The notes under the pieces were generated by a model that worked only from the letters and a program-made list of their open reading frames with translations, was not told the DNA's origin and ran no database searches. A DNA stretch of 64,000 bases, taken from the NCBI RefSeq assembly GCF_039697315.1, contig NZ_CP155619.1, positions 1,922,001 to 1,986,000 of the forward strand. The letters run 5' to 3'. The position numbers were made by a program, and so were the translations under genes. The DNA is from Pseudomonas abietaniphila. Lineage in GTDB: Bacteria > Pseudomonadota > Gammaproteobacteria > Pseudomonadales > Pseudomonadaceae. Within the stretch, counting starts at the first letter, position 1. Each line of letters begins with the position of its first letter. This document shows, piece after piece, positions 1 to 8,354 of the stretch.

Positions 1-56
1 TGATGGTCGCCGCAATGATGTTCAGTGTCGCGATGCAGTTGATCCGAACCGCCTGA
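1..56 (+). CDS. 3' end of probable LysE/ArgO-type amino-acid exporter (partial)
   Basis: An open frame runs in from the window edge and ends at the TGA at 54-56. The 17 visible residues end in VAMQLIRTA. A hydrophobic tail of this kind fits the last membrane segment of LysE/ArgO-family exporters. In P. aeruginosa a LysE-type gene lies just upstream of sodB, which is the main support. Too little is present to show function, and this could be the end of another membrane protein. Confidence 0.4.
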   Translation, partial: MVAAMMFSVAMQLIRTA

Positions 57-161
57 TTATTTACAGGCGCGGCGACTCATCAAAAATATCCATCATTTCC
101 CGCGCAACGCTCTGGAACCTCTATCCCACACAGTTGTTGCGTGGTTATGGGCCGGACCCGG

Positions 162-170
162 TGCTATGAT
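162..170 (+). promoter_or_regulatory. Possible extended -10 promoter of sodB
   Basis: TGCTATGAT is an extended -10 hexamer (TGN plus TATGAT) about 110 bp ahead of the sodB start. No -35 box sits at 17 bp; a TTGCGT at 137-142 is too far away. This is the only promoter-like element seen in the leader. Confidence 0.3.
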
Positions 171-278
171 CCAAAACCCTGCGCCGCAAAGAGTAAAAGA
201 CTCTCCGGCGTATGTTCTGTCTGGCCGCCCGTGATCGGCCTTGCGCAAACCGCAACTGACCTGATTAGGAGAATTACC

Positions 279-875
279 ATGGCTTTCGAATTGCCTCCGC
301 TGCCGTACGCTCATGATGCTCTGGCACCGCACATCTCCAAGGAAACTCTGGAATACCACCACGACAAGCACCACAACACCTACGTCGTGAACCTGAACAA
401 CCTGGTGCCAGGCACCGAGTTCGAAGGCAAGACCCTGGAAGAAATCGTCAAGTCTTCCTCGGGCGGTATCTTCAACAACGCAGCCCAGGTCTGGAACCAC
501 ACTTTCTACTGGAACTGCCTGGCGCCAAACGCCGGCGGCCAACCGACCGGCGCACTGGCTGATGCCATCAACGCTGCGTTCGGTTCCTTCGACAAGTTCA
601 AGGAAGAGTTCAGCAAGACCTCCATCGGCACCTTCGGCTCCGGCTGGGGCTGGCTGGTGAAGAAAGCTGACGGCTCCCTGGCGCTGGCCAGCACCATCGG
701 CGCCGGCAACCCGCTGACCAGCGGCGACACCCCGCTGCTGACCTGCGACGTCTGGGAACACGCTTACTACATCGACTACCGCAACCTGCGTCCAAAATAC
801 GTCGAGGCGTTCTGGAACCTGGTGAACTGGAAGTTCGTTGCTGAGCAGTTCGAAGGCAAAGCCTTCACCGCCTGA
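279..875 (+). CDS. sodB: Superoxide dismutase [Fe], SodB
   Basis: Cytoplasmic iron superoxide dismutase of 198 aa, converting superoxide to oxygen and hydrogen peroxide. All four metal ligands are visible: His27, His74, Asp157 (DVWEH motif) and His161. Gln70 in AAQVWNH is the second-shell glutamine typical of the Fe rather than the Mn enzyme. The frame is open further upstream (to 141), but the ATG at 279 has a TAGGAG ribosome site just ahead and gives the family-standard N-terminus [10 protein letters not shown]. The gene is monocistronic: a strong terminator follows at 902-929. The neighbour bifA is also its neighbour in P. aeruginosa. Confidence 0.97.
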   Translation: MAFELPPLPYAHDALAPHISKETLEYHHDKHHNTYVVNLNNLVPGTEFEGKTLEEIVKSSSGGIFNNAAQVWNHTFYWNCLAPNAGGQPTGALADAINAAFGSFDKFKEEFSKTSIGTFGSGWGWLVKKADGSLALASTIGAGNPLTSGDTPLLTCDVWEHAYYIDYRNLRPKYVEAFWNLVNWKFVAEQFEGKAFTA

Positions 876-901
876 TTACCGCATCTAAGCGCGGTTTAGA
901 G

Positions 902-929
902 AAAAACCCGGCATTGCCGGGTTTTTTTT
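902..929 (+). terminator. Rho-independent terminator of sodB
   Basis: An AAAAACCCGGC arm, a 3-nt loop and a GCCGGGTTTTT arm run into eight T residues, starting 26 bp after the sodB stop. The rest of the 308-bp gap up to bifA (930-1183) shows no gene and no clear promoter. Confidence 0.9.
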
Positions 930-1183
930 CGCCTTCTGTTCATCCTTTATGTATTGTCAGAAAGCGATAGCGGACTAATATCAGTTTCGTCCGAATCGAT
1001 GAAAAGAGGCTCAAGTTCCGCGCCCTGTTTACCGACACAGTACCGATAGCCTTACTTGCCTGCATGTGGATCGTTATCTGAATGAAACAGGTCAGGTGTG
1101 TATCGAAACCTTGACCCCATGGCCTGCATTGCCAATGCTTGCATACAGTCACCCGCTATCAGCATGGATGAAGGAATGCCCAT

Positions 1184-3235
1184 TTGAAGCTGGAACTCAA
1201 GAACAGCTTGTCGGTGAAGCTGCTGCGTGTGGTGTTGCTTTCAGCGCTCGTCGTGGGCGTTGTGCTCAGCTGCGCACAGATTGTCTACGACGCCTACAAG
1301 ACCCGGCAGGCCGTCGCCACTGACGCCGAGCGGATTCTCGACATGTTCCGTGACCCGTCGACACAGGCTGTTTATAGCCTGGACCGGGAAATGGGCATGC
1401 AGGTCATCGAGGGCCTGTTTCAGGACAAGGCCGTACGCATGGCATCTATTGGCCATCCCAATGAGACCCTGCTTGCAGAAAAGACCCGTGACCTAAAACC
1501 CTCGCCGACGCGTTGGCTGACCGACCCGATTCTCGGCCAGGAACGCAGCTTCACCACGCAGTTGGTCGGCCGCAGCCCATACAGCGAATATTACGGCGAT
1601 CTGCGCATCACCCTCGACACCGCGACCTATGGCGAGGGCTTTCTCGTCAATTCGATGATCATCTTCATTTCCGGCGTGCTGCGCGCTCTGGCGATGGGGT
1701 TGGTGTTGTATCTGGTCTATCACTGGCTGCTCACCAAACCGCTGTCGCGCATCATCGAACACCTGACGAGCATCAATCCCGACCGGCCCAGCGAACACCA
1801 GTTGCCACTGCTCAAAGGTCACGAGAAGAACGAGTTGGGGCTCTGGGTCAACACCGCCAACGAACTGCTGGCCTCCATTGAGCGCAACACTCACCTGCGT
1901 CACGAGGCGGAATCCAGCCTGCTGCGCATGGCCCAATATGACTTTCTGACCGGGCTGCCTAATCGCCAACAGCTGCAACAGCAACTGGACAAGATCCTGA
2001 TCGATGCCGGACGCGTGCAACATCGGGTTGCCGTGCTGTGCGTCGGCCTCGATGACTTCAAGGGCATCAACGAACAATTCAGTTATCAGGCGGGCGACCA
2101 ACTGCTGTTGGCGCTGGCCGACCGTCTGCGTGGACACAGCGGCCGTCTGGGCGCACTCGCGCGCTTGGGTGGCGACCAATTCGCGCTGGTGCAGGCGGAC
2201 ATCGAACAACCGTACGAAGCAGCGGAGCTGGCACAGAACATCCTCGATGATCTGGAAGCGCCGTTCGCCGTCGATCAGCAGGAAATCCGTCTGCGCGCGA
2301 CCATCGGCATCACGCTGTTCCCCGAGGATGGCGATAGCACTGAAAAGCTGCTGCAAAAAGCCGAGCAGACCATGACCCTGGCGAAGACGCGCTCGCGCAA
2401 TCGCTACCAGTTCTACATCGCCAGCGTCGACAGCGAGATGCGCCGTCGCCGTGAGCTTGAAAAAGACTTGCGCGAAGCCTTGGTGCGCAACCAGTTCCAT
2501 CTGGTCTACCAGCCTCAGATCAGCTATCGCGACCATCGCGTCGTCGGCGTCGAGGCTCTGATTCGCTGGATTCACCCTGAGCACGGTTTCGTCCCGCCCG
2601 ATCAATTCATTCCGTTGGCCGAACAGAACGGCACCATCATTGCCATCGGCGAGTGGGTCCTGGACCAGGCGTGCAAACAGTTGCGCGAGTGGCACGATCA
2701 GGGCTTCAGCGAGCTGCGCATGGCGGTGAACCTGTCCACCGTGCAACTGCACCACTCCGAGCTGCCTCGGGTGGTCAACAACCTGCTGCAGATCTACCGG
2801 CTGCCGCCGCGCAGTCTTGAGCTTGAGGTCACCGAAACCGGTCTGATGGAAGACATCAGCACCGCCGCCCAGCACCTGCTCAGCCTGCGTCGTTCGGGCG
2901 CGCTGATTGCCATCGACGACTTCGGGACCGGGTATTCGTCCCTGAGCTATCTGAAAAGCCTGCCGCTGGACAAGATCAAGATCGACAAGAGCTTCGTGCA
3001 GGACCTGATCGACGACGATGACGACGCCACCATCGTGCGCGCCATCATCCAGCTCGGCAAAAGCCTGGGCATGCAGGTCATCGCCGAGGGCGTGGAAACC
3101 ACGGAGCAAGAGGCGTACATCATCTCCGAGGGCTGCCACGAAGGTCAGGGCTACTTCTACAGCAAGCCACTGCCGGCGCGGGAGCTGCTGTCCTATCTGA
3201 AGCAAGCGCAGCGGACGCATGTGGGGGTTTTATAG
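1184..3235 (+). CDS. bifA: Cyclic-di-GMP phosphodiesterase BifA (membrane-bound, degenerate GGDEF plus EAL)
   Basis: 683-aa inner-membrane protein. A first membrane segment (about residues 13-33) and a second (about 155-180) bracket a periplasmic sensor region. A short HAMP-like linker follows, then a GGDEF domain and an EAL domain. The GGDEF signature is GGDQF at residues 329-333, so it should not be a diguanylate cyclase. The EAL motif (Glu457-Leu459) and the downstream DDFGTGYSS loop are intact, so phosphodiesterase activity is expected. P. aeruginosa BifA has the same GGDQF variant, similar length and the same position next to sodB, and there it lowers biofilm formation and promotes swarming. 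The start is a TTG with an AAGGA site 8 nt upstream; no better ATG fits. Confidence 0.93.
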   Translation: MKLELKNSLSVKLLRVVLLSALVVGVVLSCAQIVYDAYKTRQAVATDAERILDMFRDPSTQAVYSLDREMGMQVIEGLFQDKAVRMASIGHPNETLLAEKTRDLKPSPTRWLTDPILGQERSFTTQLVGRSPYSEYYGDLRITLDTATYGEGFLVNSMIIFISGVLRALAMGLVLYLVYHWLLTKPLSRIIEHLTSINPDRPSEHQLPLLKGHEKNELGLWVNTANELLASIERNTHLRHEAESSLLRMAQYDFLTGLPNRQQLQQQLDKILIDAGRVQHRVAVLCVGLDDFKGINEQFSYQAGDQLLLALADRLRGHSGRLGALARLGGDQFALVQADIEQPYEAAELAQNILDDLEAPFAVDQQEIRLRATIGITLFPEDGDSTEKLLQKAEQTMTLAKTRSRNRYQFYIASVDSEMRRRRELEKDLREALVRNQFHLVYQPQISYRDHRVVGVEALIRWIHPEHGFVPPDQFIPLAEQNGTIIAIGEWVLDQACKQLREWHDQGFSELRMAVNLSTVQLHHSELPRVVNNLLQIYRLPPRSLELEVTETGLMEDISTAAQHLLSLRRSGALIAIDDFGTGYSSLSYLKSLPLDKIKIDKSFVQDLIDDDDDATIVRAIIQLGKSLGMQVIAEGVETTEQEAYIISEGCHEGQGYFYSKPLPARELLSYLKQAQRTHVGVL

Positions 3236-3250
3236 GCACCGCCACGCTTT

Positions 3251-3285
3251 TGTAGGAACGCACTTGCCCGCGAACGCGTCGGGCC
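3251..3285 (+). repeat. Single degenerate REP element
   Basis: TGTAGGAACGCACTTGCCCG followed by CGAACGCG resembles one arm of the REP elements that recur elsewhere in the window (TGTAGGAGCGCGCTTGCCCG). No inverted partner is nearby, so it is probably a decayed singlet just after the bifA stop. Confidence 0.5.
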
Positions 3286-3427
3286 ATCAAGTACCAATGC
3301 ACCTGACCAGAAACGGTCGCGATCCAGGGCGTTCCTGCTGAGCGTCACGCCCGGCAGGCCCTGAAACGCCTTGTAACAGCTTGAAATACCTCCTCCTCCC
3401 GCGTCGCGGCGTTTTGCCTTTACACAG

Positions 3428-3446
3428 AATGCAAATCTTTCGCATT
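3428..3446 (+). promoter_or_regulatory. Probable Fur box upstream of the imelysin gene
   Basis: AATGCAAATCTTTCGCATT is an imperfect palindrome: AATGC against GCATT outer arms with an A/T-rich centre. It closely resembles Pseudomonas Fur sites of the GCAAATGATTATCATTTGC type. It lies 64 bp before the imelysin start codon, where repression by Fe-Fur would block transcription. The prediction is repression under high iron. Confidence 0.65.
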
Positions 3447-3509
3447 ATGTCGCAGCTTTTTCTGGCGCTCGCCACCGTTTACACACTCTTTCCGACGCAG
3501 GATTCCGTC

Positions 3510-4862
3510 ATGATTCGTATGCCCCTGGCAACCGCAAGTCTGCTGGCCATCGCTATCTCTCTGGCCGGTTGTGACCAAGGCAAGGACAAGCCCGCTGCCG
3601 CCGCGCCCTCCCCGACGCCTGCCGCAGCCGCGCCGGCTCCTGCAGCAGCGCCAGCCGCCGCGCCGGCCCAGACCAGCGATGCTGCCACCAAGGCCGTGGT
3701 CGCGAATTACGCGAACATCGTCTTCGCCGTGTTCAGCGACGCCGAATCCACCGCCAAGACCTTGCGGACCGCTGTCGACACCTTCCTCGCCAACCCGAAC
3801 GATCAGAACTTGAAAGCCGCGCGCGATGCCTGGGTTGCGGCCCGTGTGCCGTACATGCAGAGCGAAGTGTTCCGCTTCGGCAACACCATCATCGACGACT
3901 GGGAAGGTCAGGTGAACGCCTGGCCGCTGGACGAAGGCCTGATCGATTACGTGGCCAAGGATTACCAGCATGCACTGGGCAACCCAGGCGCGACCGCGAA
4001 CATCATCGCCAACAAATCGGTACAGGTCGGTGAAGACAAGGTCGACGTCACCGAAATCACGCCTGAAAAGCTGGCCAGCCTGAACGAGCTGGGCGGGTCC
4101 GAAGCCAACGTCGCCACCGGTTACCACGCGATCGAATTCCTGCTCTGGGGCCAGGACCTGCACGGCAACGGCCCGGGCGCAGGCGAACGCCCTGCCAGCG
4201 ACTACGTCGAAGGCAAAGGCGGCACCGGCGGTCACAATGATCGTCGTCGTGCGTACCTGAAAGCCGCCACCGACCTGCTGGTCAGCGACCTGGAAGAGAT
4301 GGTCAATAACTGGAAACCGGGCGTTGCCGACAACTACCGCGCCACGCTGGAAGCAGAGCCGGCTGAAAGCGGCCTGCGCAAAATGCTGTTCGGCATGGGC
4401 AGCCTGTCCCTGGGCGAGCTGGCGGGCGAGCGCATGAAGGTGGCGCTGGAGGCCAACTCCAGCGAGGACGAACACGACTGCTTCAGCGACAACACCCACA
4501 ACTCGCACTTCTACAACGGCCTGGGCATCCGCAACGTTTATCTGGGTGAATACACCCGCGTAGACGGCACCAAGGTCAGCGGTCCAAGCCTGTCCTCGCT
4601 GGTCGCCAAGGCCGACGCCGCGACCGACAGCACCGTGCGCGCCGACCTGGACGCCACCCAGGCAAAACTGCAAGCGATCGTCGATCATGCCAACAAGGGT
4701 GAACACTTCGACCAGTTGATCGCAGCGGGCAACACCGCGGGCAATCAGGTCGTTCGTGACGCCATCGCGGCACTGGTCAAGCAGACCGGCGCCATCGAAC
4801 AAGCCGCCGGCAAGCTGGGCATCACCGACCTGAACCCGGACAACGCCGATCACGAATTCTGA
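3510..4862 (+). CDS. icmP: Imelysin (M75) family iron-regulated lipoprotein, IcmP-like
   Basis: 450-aa envelope lipoprotein. A lipobox LAGC places the acylated Cys at residue 21. A low-complexity Ala/Pro linker (about 28-54) precedes the imelysin domain. The family motif GxHxxE is intact as Gly204, His206 and Glu209 (GYHAIE). P. aeruginosa IcmP, first described as an insulin-cleaving outer-membrane protein, is the likely ortholog. Current thinking on the family favours iron binding or uptake, akin to the EfeO M75 domain, over proteolysis. The frame is open back to 3381, but the ATG at 3510 is where the signal peptide begins. A Fur box sits 64 bp upstream and a terminator follows at 4942-4974, so the gene is its own transcript. 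Confidence 0.88.
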   Translation: MIRMPLATASLLAIAISLAGCDQGKDKPAAAAPSPTPAAAAPAPAAAPAAAPAQTSDAATKAVVANYANIVFAVFSDAESTAKTLRTAVDTFLANPNDQNLKAARDAWVAARVPYMQSEVFRFGNTIIDDWEGQVNAWPLDEGLIDYVAKDYQHALGNPGATANIIANKSVQVGEDKVDVTEITPEKLASLNELGGSEANVATGYHAIEFLLWGQDLHGNGPGAGERPASDYVEGKGGTGGHNDRRRAYLKAATDLLVSDLEEMVNNWKPGVADNYRATLEAEPAESGLRKMLFGMGSLSLGELAGERMKVALEANSSEDEHDCFSDNTHNSHFYNGLGIRNVYLGEYTRVDGTKVSGPSLSSLVAKADAATDSTVRADLDATQAKLQAIVDHANKGEHFDQLIAAGNTAGNQVVRDAIAALVKQTGAIEQAAGKLGITDLNPDNADHEF

Positions 4863-4941
4863 TTGGCGCCGTTGGTGCTCCGACGATCCTGATCTAAGCC
4901 TGCCAGGCACTCGCCAAAGCGCGCGTCGATGATCGTCAAAG

Positions 4942-4974
4942 AAGGCCGACCCGTCAGCGGGTCGGCCTTTTTTT
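4942..4974 (+). terminator. Rho-independent terminator after the imelysin gene
   Basis: AAGGCCGACCCG, a short loop and CGGGTCGGCCTT form a 12-bp stem followed by seven T residues. It separates the imelysin gene from the AP2-like gene. Confidence 0.92.
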
Positions 4975-5141
4975 GACCTCAAAAAAACCGTCAAACCCCC
5001 TGTAAATACAGGGCTTCTGAAGACCGATCCGTAAGTTATGTAGGGCGTTTCCTGTTCGCTCTGTGTCGGATTGAACGCGCTTTATTCGCCGTCGATCATG
5101 CGCACTTCCTTGACCCCACCCTATCCAGGAGGAGACAGAAA

Positions 5142-5681
5142 GTGCCCAAGAGAAACAATAAAAGGCGCCGCGTCAGCAAGCTCAAAGCCAATGACTATGG
5201 CATCCATTTGTTGGTCGGCATCAAGGGGCCTCGTGCCTGGAAAGTGACGATCTACCGTGATGGAAGAACCTTCAACAGACTGTTCTCATTCTCTCGCTAC
5301 GGCGGACGCGAAGCCGCTCGCAAAGCGGCAGACGTCTGCCGCGACCAATTGCTGCTCGAACACCTGCCCAAGCTCAGCCGAGACATCCGTCAACGCATCA
5401 TCTCAACCAACACCAGCGGTTATCCCGGCGTGCATTACCGCTGCTACACCGGCATTGCCTATTGGGTGGCGCGCACGACGCTGCGAAATGGCAGCAGCGT
5501 GACCAAGTCGTTCAGGGTCGAACACTACGGCTACGAGAGAGCTAAGGAACTCGCCATTCGTGAGCGCGAGCGGCAGCTCGACAGCATTGGCGATTACCGC
5601 TCGTTCAAGGTGATAGAAGGCGAGCGGCGACTCATGCAACTGCTGGTGGAGAACCCTGCACTGCAAATCTCCGGACTCTGA
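5142..5681 (+). CDS. Small basic protein with two AP2-like DNA-binding domains
   Basis: 179-aa cytoplasmic protein with a very basic N-terminus (MPKRNNKRRR). Two AP2/ERF-like units are visible. Residues about 20-71 hold three strands (WKVTIYRDG) then a helix (GREAARKAADVCRDQLL). Residues about 89-146 hold GYPGVHYRCYTG, a strand ending SFRV and a helix (ERAKELAIRERERQL). The second is the better match. In bacteria and phages AP2 domains usually accompany HNH homing endonucleases; here there is no nuclease motif. Sequence-specific DNA binding is the reasonable inference and no target is known. The GTG start has an AGGAGGAG site 7 nt upstream. The gene sits between two parts of an iron cluster that are adjacent in PAO1, which suggests acquisition. 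Confidence 0.72.
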   Translation: MPKRNNKRRRVSKLKANDYGIHLLVGIKGPRAWKVTIYRDGRTFNRLFSFSRYGGREAARKAADVCRDQLLLEHLPKLSRDIRQRIISTNTSGYPGVHYRCYTGIAYWVARTTLRNGSSVTKSFRVEHYGYERAKELAIRERERQLDSIGDYRSFKVIEGERRLMQLLVENPALQISGL

Positions 5682-5687
5682 TTGACC

Positions 5688-5720
5688 ATTTGCCGCCAAA
5701 TCTCCGGGGTGGCGGCAAAT
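5688..5720 (+). terminator. Inverted repeat after the AP2-like gene
   Basis: ATTTGCCGCC and GGCGGCAAAT are perfect 10-bp arms around a 13-nt loop, 7 bp after the stop. There is no T-run on either side, so it may be a processing or decay-blocking hairpin rather than an intrinsic terminator. The word AAATCTCCGG occurs both in the 3' end of the gene (5665-5674) and in this loop (5698-5707). Confidence 0.4.
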
Positions 5721-5751
5721 TGGTTACAACACGTTTCGAGAGAGGCTTACA

Positions 5752-5770
5752 AACGCAAATCCCTCTTATT
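5752..5770 (+). promoter_or_regulatory. Possible weak Fur box before the di-haem oxidoreductase gene
   Basis: AACGCAAATCCCTCTTATT matches the Fur box at 3428-3446 at 14 of 19 positions and lies 60 bp before the start codon, the same geometry. The right half-site is poor. It is listed because the downstream cluster is expected to be iron-regulated. Confidence 0.25.
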
Positions 5771-5830
5771 CCTCAAGAACGGGGCTGGTAAGCTTGCTCG
5801 CCCCGATTTCCACCCCTTTGCAGGATGTGT

Positions 5831-7258
5831 ATGACTGCGCGGTTCCGTCTCTGGCTCTTCCTGCTGATGGCTTCGGCCATTGGCGGGTGCGATGACGCCC
5901 CGCGTTTCACCGCTGCCGAGCCAGGCGAGGCGCAATCCGGCGGCGCGACCACCGTCCACAAAAAAGACCGCACGGCGTTTTCCCTTCCGTCCGCCAACCT
6001 GTCACCGACCCGGCGGCTGGACTTCAGCGTCGGCAACAGCTTTTTCCGCAACCCCTGGGTCATCGCGCCCTCGACCACCACCGCGCGAGACGGCCTGGGC
6101 CCCCTGTTCAACACCAACGCCTGCCAGAACTGCCATATCAAGGACGGCCGCGGACACCCGCCCGAGCCGGGCGCCGACAACGCTGTGTCAATGCTCGTGC
6201 GCCTGTCGATTCCCGATGAGCCTGCTTACGCAGAGCACATCAAGCGTCTGGGGCTGACGCCCGAGCCGGTCTATGGCACACAGCTGCAGGACATGGCGAT
6301 TCCCGGCGTCACACCCGAAGGCAACGTGCGCGTGGAATACGACGCCATGACCGTGCATTTCCGTGACGGTACGCCCGCGCATCTGCGTCGCCCTACCCTG
6401 CAGATCACCCAGCTCGGTTACGGGGCAATGCACCCGCAGACCCGCGCCTCGGCCCGCATCGCGCCGCCCATGATCGGCCTGGGTCTGCTGGAGGCCATTC
6501 CAGAAGCAGCGATTCTGGCAAACGCGAATCCTGATGACAGCAAAGGCACCGGCATCACCGGCACGCCCAACTGGGTCTGGGACGACGCACAGCAGAAAAC
6601 CGTTCTCGGTCGGTTTGGCTGGAAAGCCTCGCAGCCCAGTATCGAGCAGCAAAATGCCCATGCCCTCGCGGGCGACATGGGGCTGACCTCGAGCCTCAAG
6701 ACCGTGGATGACTGCACACCGTCGCAGACGGCCTGCCTTGACGCGCCCAATGGCCAGGGCCCCGATGGCGAGCCGGAAGTCAGTGACAACATTCTGCGGC
6801 TGATCACGTTCTACACCCGCAACCTGGGCGTGCCCGCGCGCCGTGACGTGGCCGGTTCGCAAGTCCTGGCCGGCAAGAACCTGTTTTTCAAGGCCGGTTG
6901 CCAGCAGTGCCACACGCCGCAGTTCACGACCGCGGCCAACGCTGCAGAGCCGGAGCTCGCCAACCAGGTAATCCGCCCTTACACCGACCTGTTGCTGCAC
7001 GACATGGGCGAAGGCCTCGCCGACAACCTCACCGAATTCCAGGCCAACGGGCAGCAATGGCGAACCCCGCCGTTGTGGGGCATCGGACTGACTCAGACCG
7101 TCAGTGGCCATACCCGGTTTCTGCACGATGGCCGCGCCCGCAACCTCATGGAAGCCGTACTGTGGCACGGCGGCGAAGCATTGCCCGCGCAGCGTCAGGT
7201 GCTGGCGTTCGATGCACAACAGCGGGCAGCGCTTCTGGCGTTCCTGAATTCCCTTTAA
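5831..7258 (+). CDS. Di-haem oxidoreductase (DHOR, DUF1111) family lipoprotein
   Basis: 475-aa lipoprotein with signal sequence and lipobox IGGC (Cys20). Two haem c attachment motifs are present: CQNCH (Cys98-His102) and CQQCH (Cys357-His361). The C-terminal RTPPLWGIGL and FLHDGRARNLMEA signatures are those of the DHOR family, often mislabelled thiol oxidoreductase. The protein should be periplasmic and redox active. Its genetic link with imelysins recalls the EfeUOB iron system, where an imelysin-domain protein works with a haem peroxidase; iron oxidation or reduction is the inferred role. The ATG at 5831 is preferred over 5825 because a GCAGG site lies 7 nt upstream. The second imelysin gene follows after 30 bp, most likely in the same operon. 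Confidence 0.85.
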   Translation: MTARFRLWLFLLMASAIGGCDDAPRFTAAEPGEAQSGGATTVHKKDRTAFSLPSANLSPTRRLDFSVGNSFFRNPWVIAPSTTTARDGLGPLFNTNACQNCHIKDGRGHPPEPGADNAVSMLVRLSIPDEPAYAEHIKRLGLTPEPVYGTQLQDMAIPGVTPEGNVRVEYDAMTVHFRDGTPAHLRRPTLQITQLGYGAMHPQTRASARIAPPMIGLGLLEAIPEAAILANANPDDSKGTGITGTPNWVWDDAQQKTVLGRFGWKASQPSIEQQNAHALAGDMGLTSSLKTVDDCTPSQTACLDAPNGQGPDGEPEVSDNILRLITFYTRNLGVPARRDVAGSQVLAGKNLFFKAGCQQCHTPQFTTAANAAEPELANQVIRPYTDLLLHDMGEGLADNLTEFQANGQQWRTPPLWGIGLTQTVSGHTRFLHDGRARNLMEAVLWHGGEALPAQRQVLAFDAQQRAALLAFLNSL

Positions 7259-7288
7259 ACGTATTATCCGAAAGATAAGGAGCCGGAC

Positions 7289-8353
7289 ATGTTCCGTCCC
7301 AAGCTGTTGCTCACCAGCCTCGCAGCGCTCGCGCTGGGTGCTTGCGCGCCCGCAGACCCGCAGGCCGTGACGTCTGCCGCCATCGCCAAGCAAGTGATAC
7401 TGCCAACTTACAGCCGCTGGGTCGACGCTGACCGGCAACTGGCGGTCAGTGCGCTGGCGTTCTGTCAGGGCAAGAGCGACCTGGACACCGCGCGGGCCGA
7501 CTTCCTCCATGCACAGAAAGCCTGGGCCGAACTGCAGCCGCTGCTGATCGGGCCGCTGGCCGAAGGCAACCGCTCATGGCAGATACAGTTCTGGCCGGAC
7601 AAGAAGAACCTGGTGGGCCGTCAGGTCGAGCAACTGGTGACCGCTCAGCCTCAGATCAGCGCCGATGCACTGGCGAAATCCAGCGTCGTCGTTCAGGGAT
7701 TGTCGGCGTATGAATACATCCTGTTCGATGCCGAAATCGACATGGCGAGCACTGATCAGAAAGCGCGCTACTGCCCGCTCCTGGTCGCGATCGGAGAACG
7801 CCAGAAAACCCTCGCGCAAGAGATTCTGGACGGCTGGAACAGCACCGACGGCATGCTCGCGCAACTGAGCAAGTTTCCGAACCCGCGCTACGCCGACTCC
7901 CACGAGGCCATCGCTGAACTGTTGCGCGTGCAGGTCACCGCGCTGGATAGCCTGAAGAAAAAACTCGGCACACCGCTGGGTCGCCAGACCAAGGGCCTGC
8001 CGCAACCTTTCCAGGCCGAATCGTGGCGCAGCAAGGCGTCGCTGAGCAGTCTGCAAGCCGGTCTCGCCAGCGCCGAAACAGTCTGGTCGGGCGTGGACAA
8101 CAAGGGCCTGCGTGGCCTGTTGCCTGCGGAGCAAAAGCCGCTGGCTGACAAGATCGACGCTGCCTACGCTGACAGCCAGAAGCAACTGGCGGCGCTCAAA
8201 CCGCCACTGGTCGAGCTGTTGGCCACCGAGCAAGGCCGTCAGCAGTTGAACGCGTTCTACGACAGCCTCAACAAGGTGCATCGCCTGCACGAAGGCGAAC
8301 TCGCCAAAGCACTGGGCATTCAGCTTGGCTTCAATGCCAATGATGGTGACTGA
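7289..8353 (+). CDS. Second imelysin-like lipoprotein, metal-site histidine replaced
   Basis: 354-aa lipoprotein with lipobox LGAC (Cys19) and an imelysin/M75-type helical domain. At the position of GxHxxE it reads Gly137-Leu-Ser139-Ala-Tyr-Glu142, so the family histidine is a serine while Gly and Glu remain. It therefore belongs to the imelysin-like subgroup and may bind iron differently or act as a partner of the canonical imelysin at 3510-4862. AAGGAG lies 6 nt before the ATG. The DUF1513 gene starts 1 bp after its stop, showing translational coupling. Confidence 0.85.
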   Translation: MFRPKLLLTSLAALALGACAPADPQAVTSAAIAKQVILPTYSRWVDADRQLAVSALAFCQGKSDLDTARADFLHAQKAWAELQPLLIGPLAEGNRSWQIQFWPDKKNLVGRQVEQLVTAQPQISADALAKSSVVVQGLSAYEYILFDAEIDMASTDQKARYCPLLVAIGERQKTLAQEILDGWNSTDGMLAQLSKFPNPRYADSHEAIAELLRVQVTALDSLKKKLGTPLGRQTKGLPQPFQAESWRSKASLSSLQAGLASAETVWSGVDNKGLRGLLPAEQKPLADKIDAAYADSQKQLAALKPPLVELLATEQGRQQLNAFYDSLNKVHRLHEGELAKALGIQLGFNANDGD

Positions 8354-8354
8354 T

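Noticed and set aside
1493..3220. 575-aa minus-strand open frame
   Set aside because: Antisense to bifA with no ribosome site or recognisable domain; high-GC shadow.
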